From: a virus
DNA: 22,296 nucleotides
Direction: 5' to 3' (one strand)
Virus record (IMG/VR): IMGVR_UViG_3300038558_000160
Span: 1-22,296 of that record
Positions 21,891 to 22,296 of the stretch are shown here, in pieces. The notes beneath the pieces are model-generated. The model searched no databases, had not been told where the DNA came from, and saw only the letters and a list, made by a program, of their open reading frames with translations. A program made the translations under genes and the position numbers. Position 1 is the first letter of the stretch. Every line of letters begins with the position of its first letter.

Positions 21891-21900
21891 CCTTAAATAG
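21891..21900 (+). promoter_or_regulatory. TATA box of the right-flank gene
   Basis: The plus-strand CCTTAAATAG is preceded by CACAA and lies about 40 bases before the TTG at 21940. It is identical in its AACCTTAAATA core to the box at 13471. Confidence 0.6.
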
Positions 21901-21939
21901 CTATACTCCGAAATAGCTCCCCATGAAGGAATTCAGAGA

Positions 21940-22296
21940 TTGGCAAGAAAAACTAAGGACTTCGAGAAACTCTTAAATGAGGCCATAGATCAAGCCTTCG
22001 CTTCGCTGGGAGAATCAGCCAAGCAAGCAATCTACTTCCACCTAGAAAACAAATTCAAAATAGCCAAAAAAGACGTCCCATATCACCTCGAAGATTTCAT
22101 AAACGGGCTTGAGAAAATCTTTGGTCTAGGAGCACATTTCATAGAGATTCTAATCATGAAAAATCTGTTCGAAAAAACAGGACAGCCCCTTGAATGGAAT
22201 CAAAGCAAAGAACTTCTGTTCATTGAATACGTAGCAGCAGCCAAACAAAGCTTCCTAAGAAAAGAGAAAGATGAGACCAAAGCAATAGAGGCTTAA
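21940..22296 (+). CDS. Uncharacterised small helical protein, probably host
   Basis: 118 residues, nearly all helical: DFEKLLNEAIDQAFASLGES, AKQAIYFHLENKFKI, VPYHLEDFINGLEKIFGLGA and FIEILIMKNLFEKTG. The phrase S-L-G-E-S-A-K-Q-A-I-Y-F-H-L-E is one I associate with a recurrent unnamed family in Bathyarchaeia-like archaea, sometimes in several copies per genome; I cannot verify this here. The start is TTG 21940 with AAGGA nine bases upstream; the ATG at 21923 is in another frame and stops early. Its own promoter and non-viral style mark it as right-flank DNA. The gene ends exactly at the window edge. Function unknown. Confidence 0.65.
   Translation: MARKTKDFEKLLNEAIDQAFASLGESAKQAIYFHLENKFKIAKKDVPYHLEDFINGLEKIFGLGAHFIEILIMKNLFEKTGQPLEWNQSKELLFIEYVAAAKQSFLRKEKDETKAIEA

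Noticed and set aside
1-22296. Circular genome or CRISPR array
   Set aside because: Joining the ends stops the left-edge nucleotidyltransferase after 13 further codons, and there are no regularly spaced direct repeats.

Overview
The window looks like archaeal chromosomal DNA carrying a large block of tailed-virus structural genes. Start regions use archaeal-type Shine-Dalgarno sequences (GGAGG, GGTGAT) with ATG, GTG and TTG starts, and several intergenic gaps hold TATA boxes of the CCTTAAATA or CTTATATATT kind. Two large secreted proteins end in a VVPEF motif, a hydrophobic helix and a basic tail, which I associate with surface proteins of Bathyarchaeia-like archaea. That lineage call is inference from protein style, not a database match.

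Left flank (1-1303, all minus strand): the truncated start of a nucleotidyltransferase, its 59-residue partner, a membrane-anchored cyclophilin and a small DNA-binding-like protein. This stretch, together with the last ~400 bases of the neighbouring virus gene (to about 1730), is extremely poor in G on the plus strand, unlike everything to its right.

Virus block (1312-21456, nearly all minus strand). Reading in the direction of transcription, from high to low coordinates: prohead protease/scaffold, small coiled-coil protein, capsid decoration protein, HK97-fold major capsid protein, zinc-ribbon protein, winged-helix protein, portal and a holin-like protein. A cargo segment follows at 11181-16046, with two secreted surface proteins pointing leftward and two small plus-strand genes between them, each with its own promoter and T-rich ends. 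The structural genes then resume: head-tail connector, neck protein fused to an alpha-toroid, tail terminator with an inserted beta-sandwich, tail tube, tail assembly chaperone with a -1 frameshift signal, HK97-gp10-like protein, very short tape measure, tail hub with an inserted sugar-binding-like domain, small tail proteins, a fibre and a BNR-propeller receptor-binding protein. Most neighbours overlap by ATGA or GTGA, as in a co-transcribed virion operon.

Right flank (21594-22296, plus strand): a ribbon-helix-helix regulator and a small helical protein with its own TATA box; both look non-structural and probably host.

No terminase, integrase or replication gene is visible. The usual place for terminase, upstream of the protease, is taken by the divergent regulator. 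The block may be part of a provirus whose other genes lie outside the window, or a domesticated particle-producing island; the sequence alone cannot decide. The most notable points are the U UUU UUA frameshift site, the enzyme and sugar-binding-like domains built into neck and tail proteins, and the secreted protein combining a zinc phospholipase C domain with a C39 peptidase domain. No stretch longer than 300 bases lacks a gene. The larger gaps (11023-11180, 13344-13511, 13851-14057, 14256-14399, 21457-21593, 21789-21939) hold promoter and terminator signals and nothing else I recognise. I saw no tRNA, rRNA or CRISPR array.
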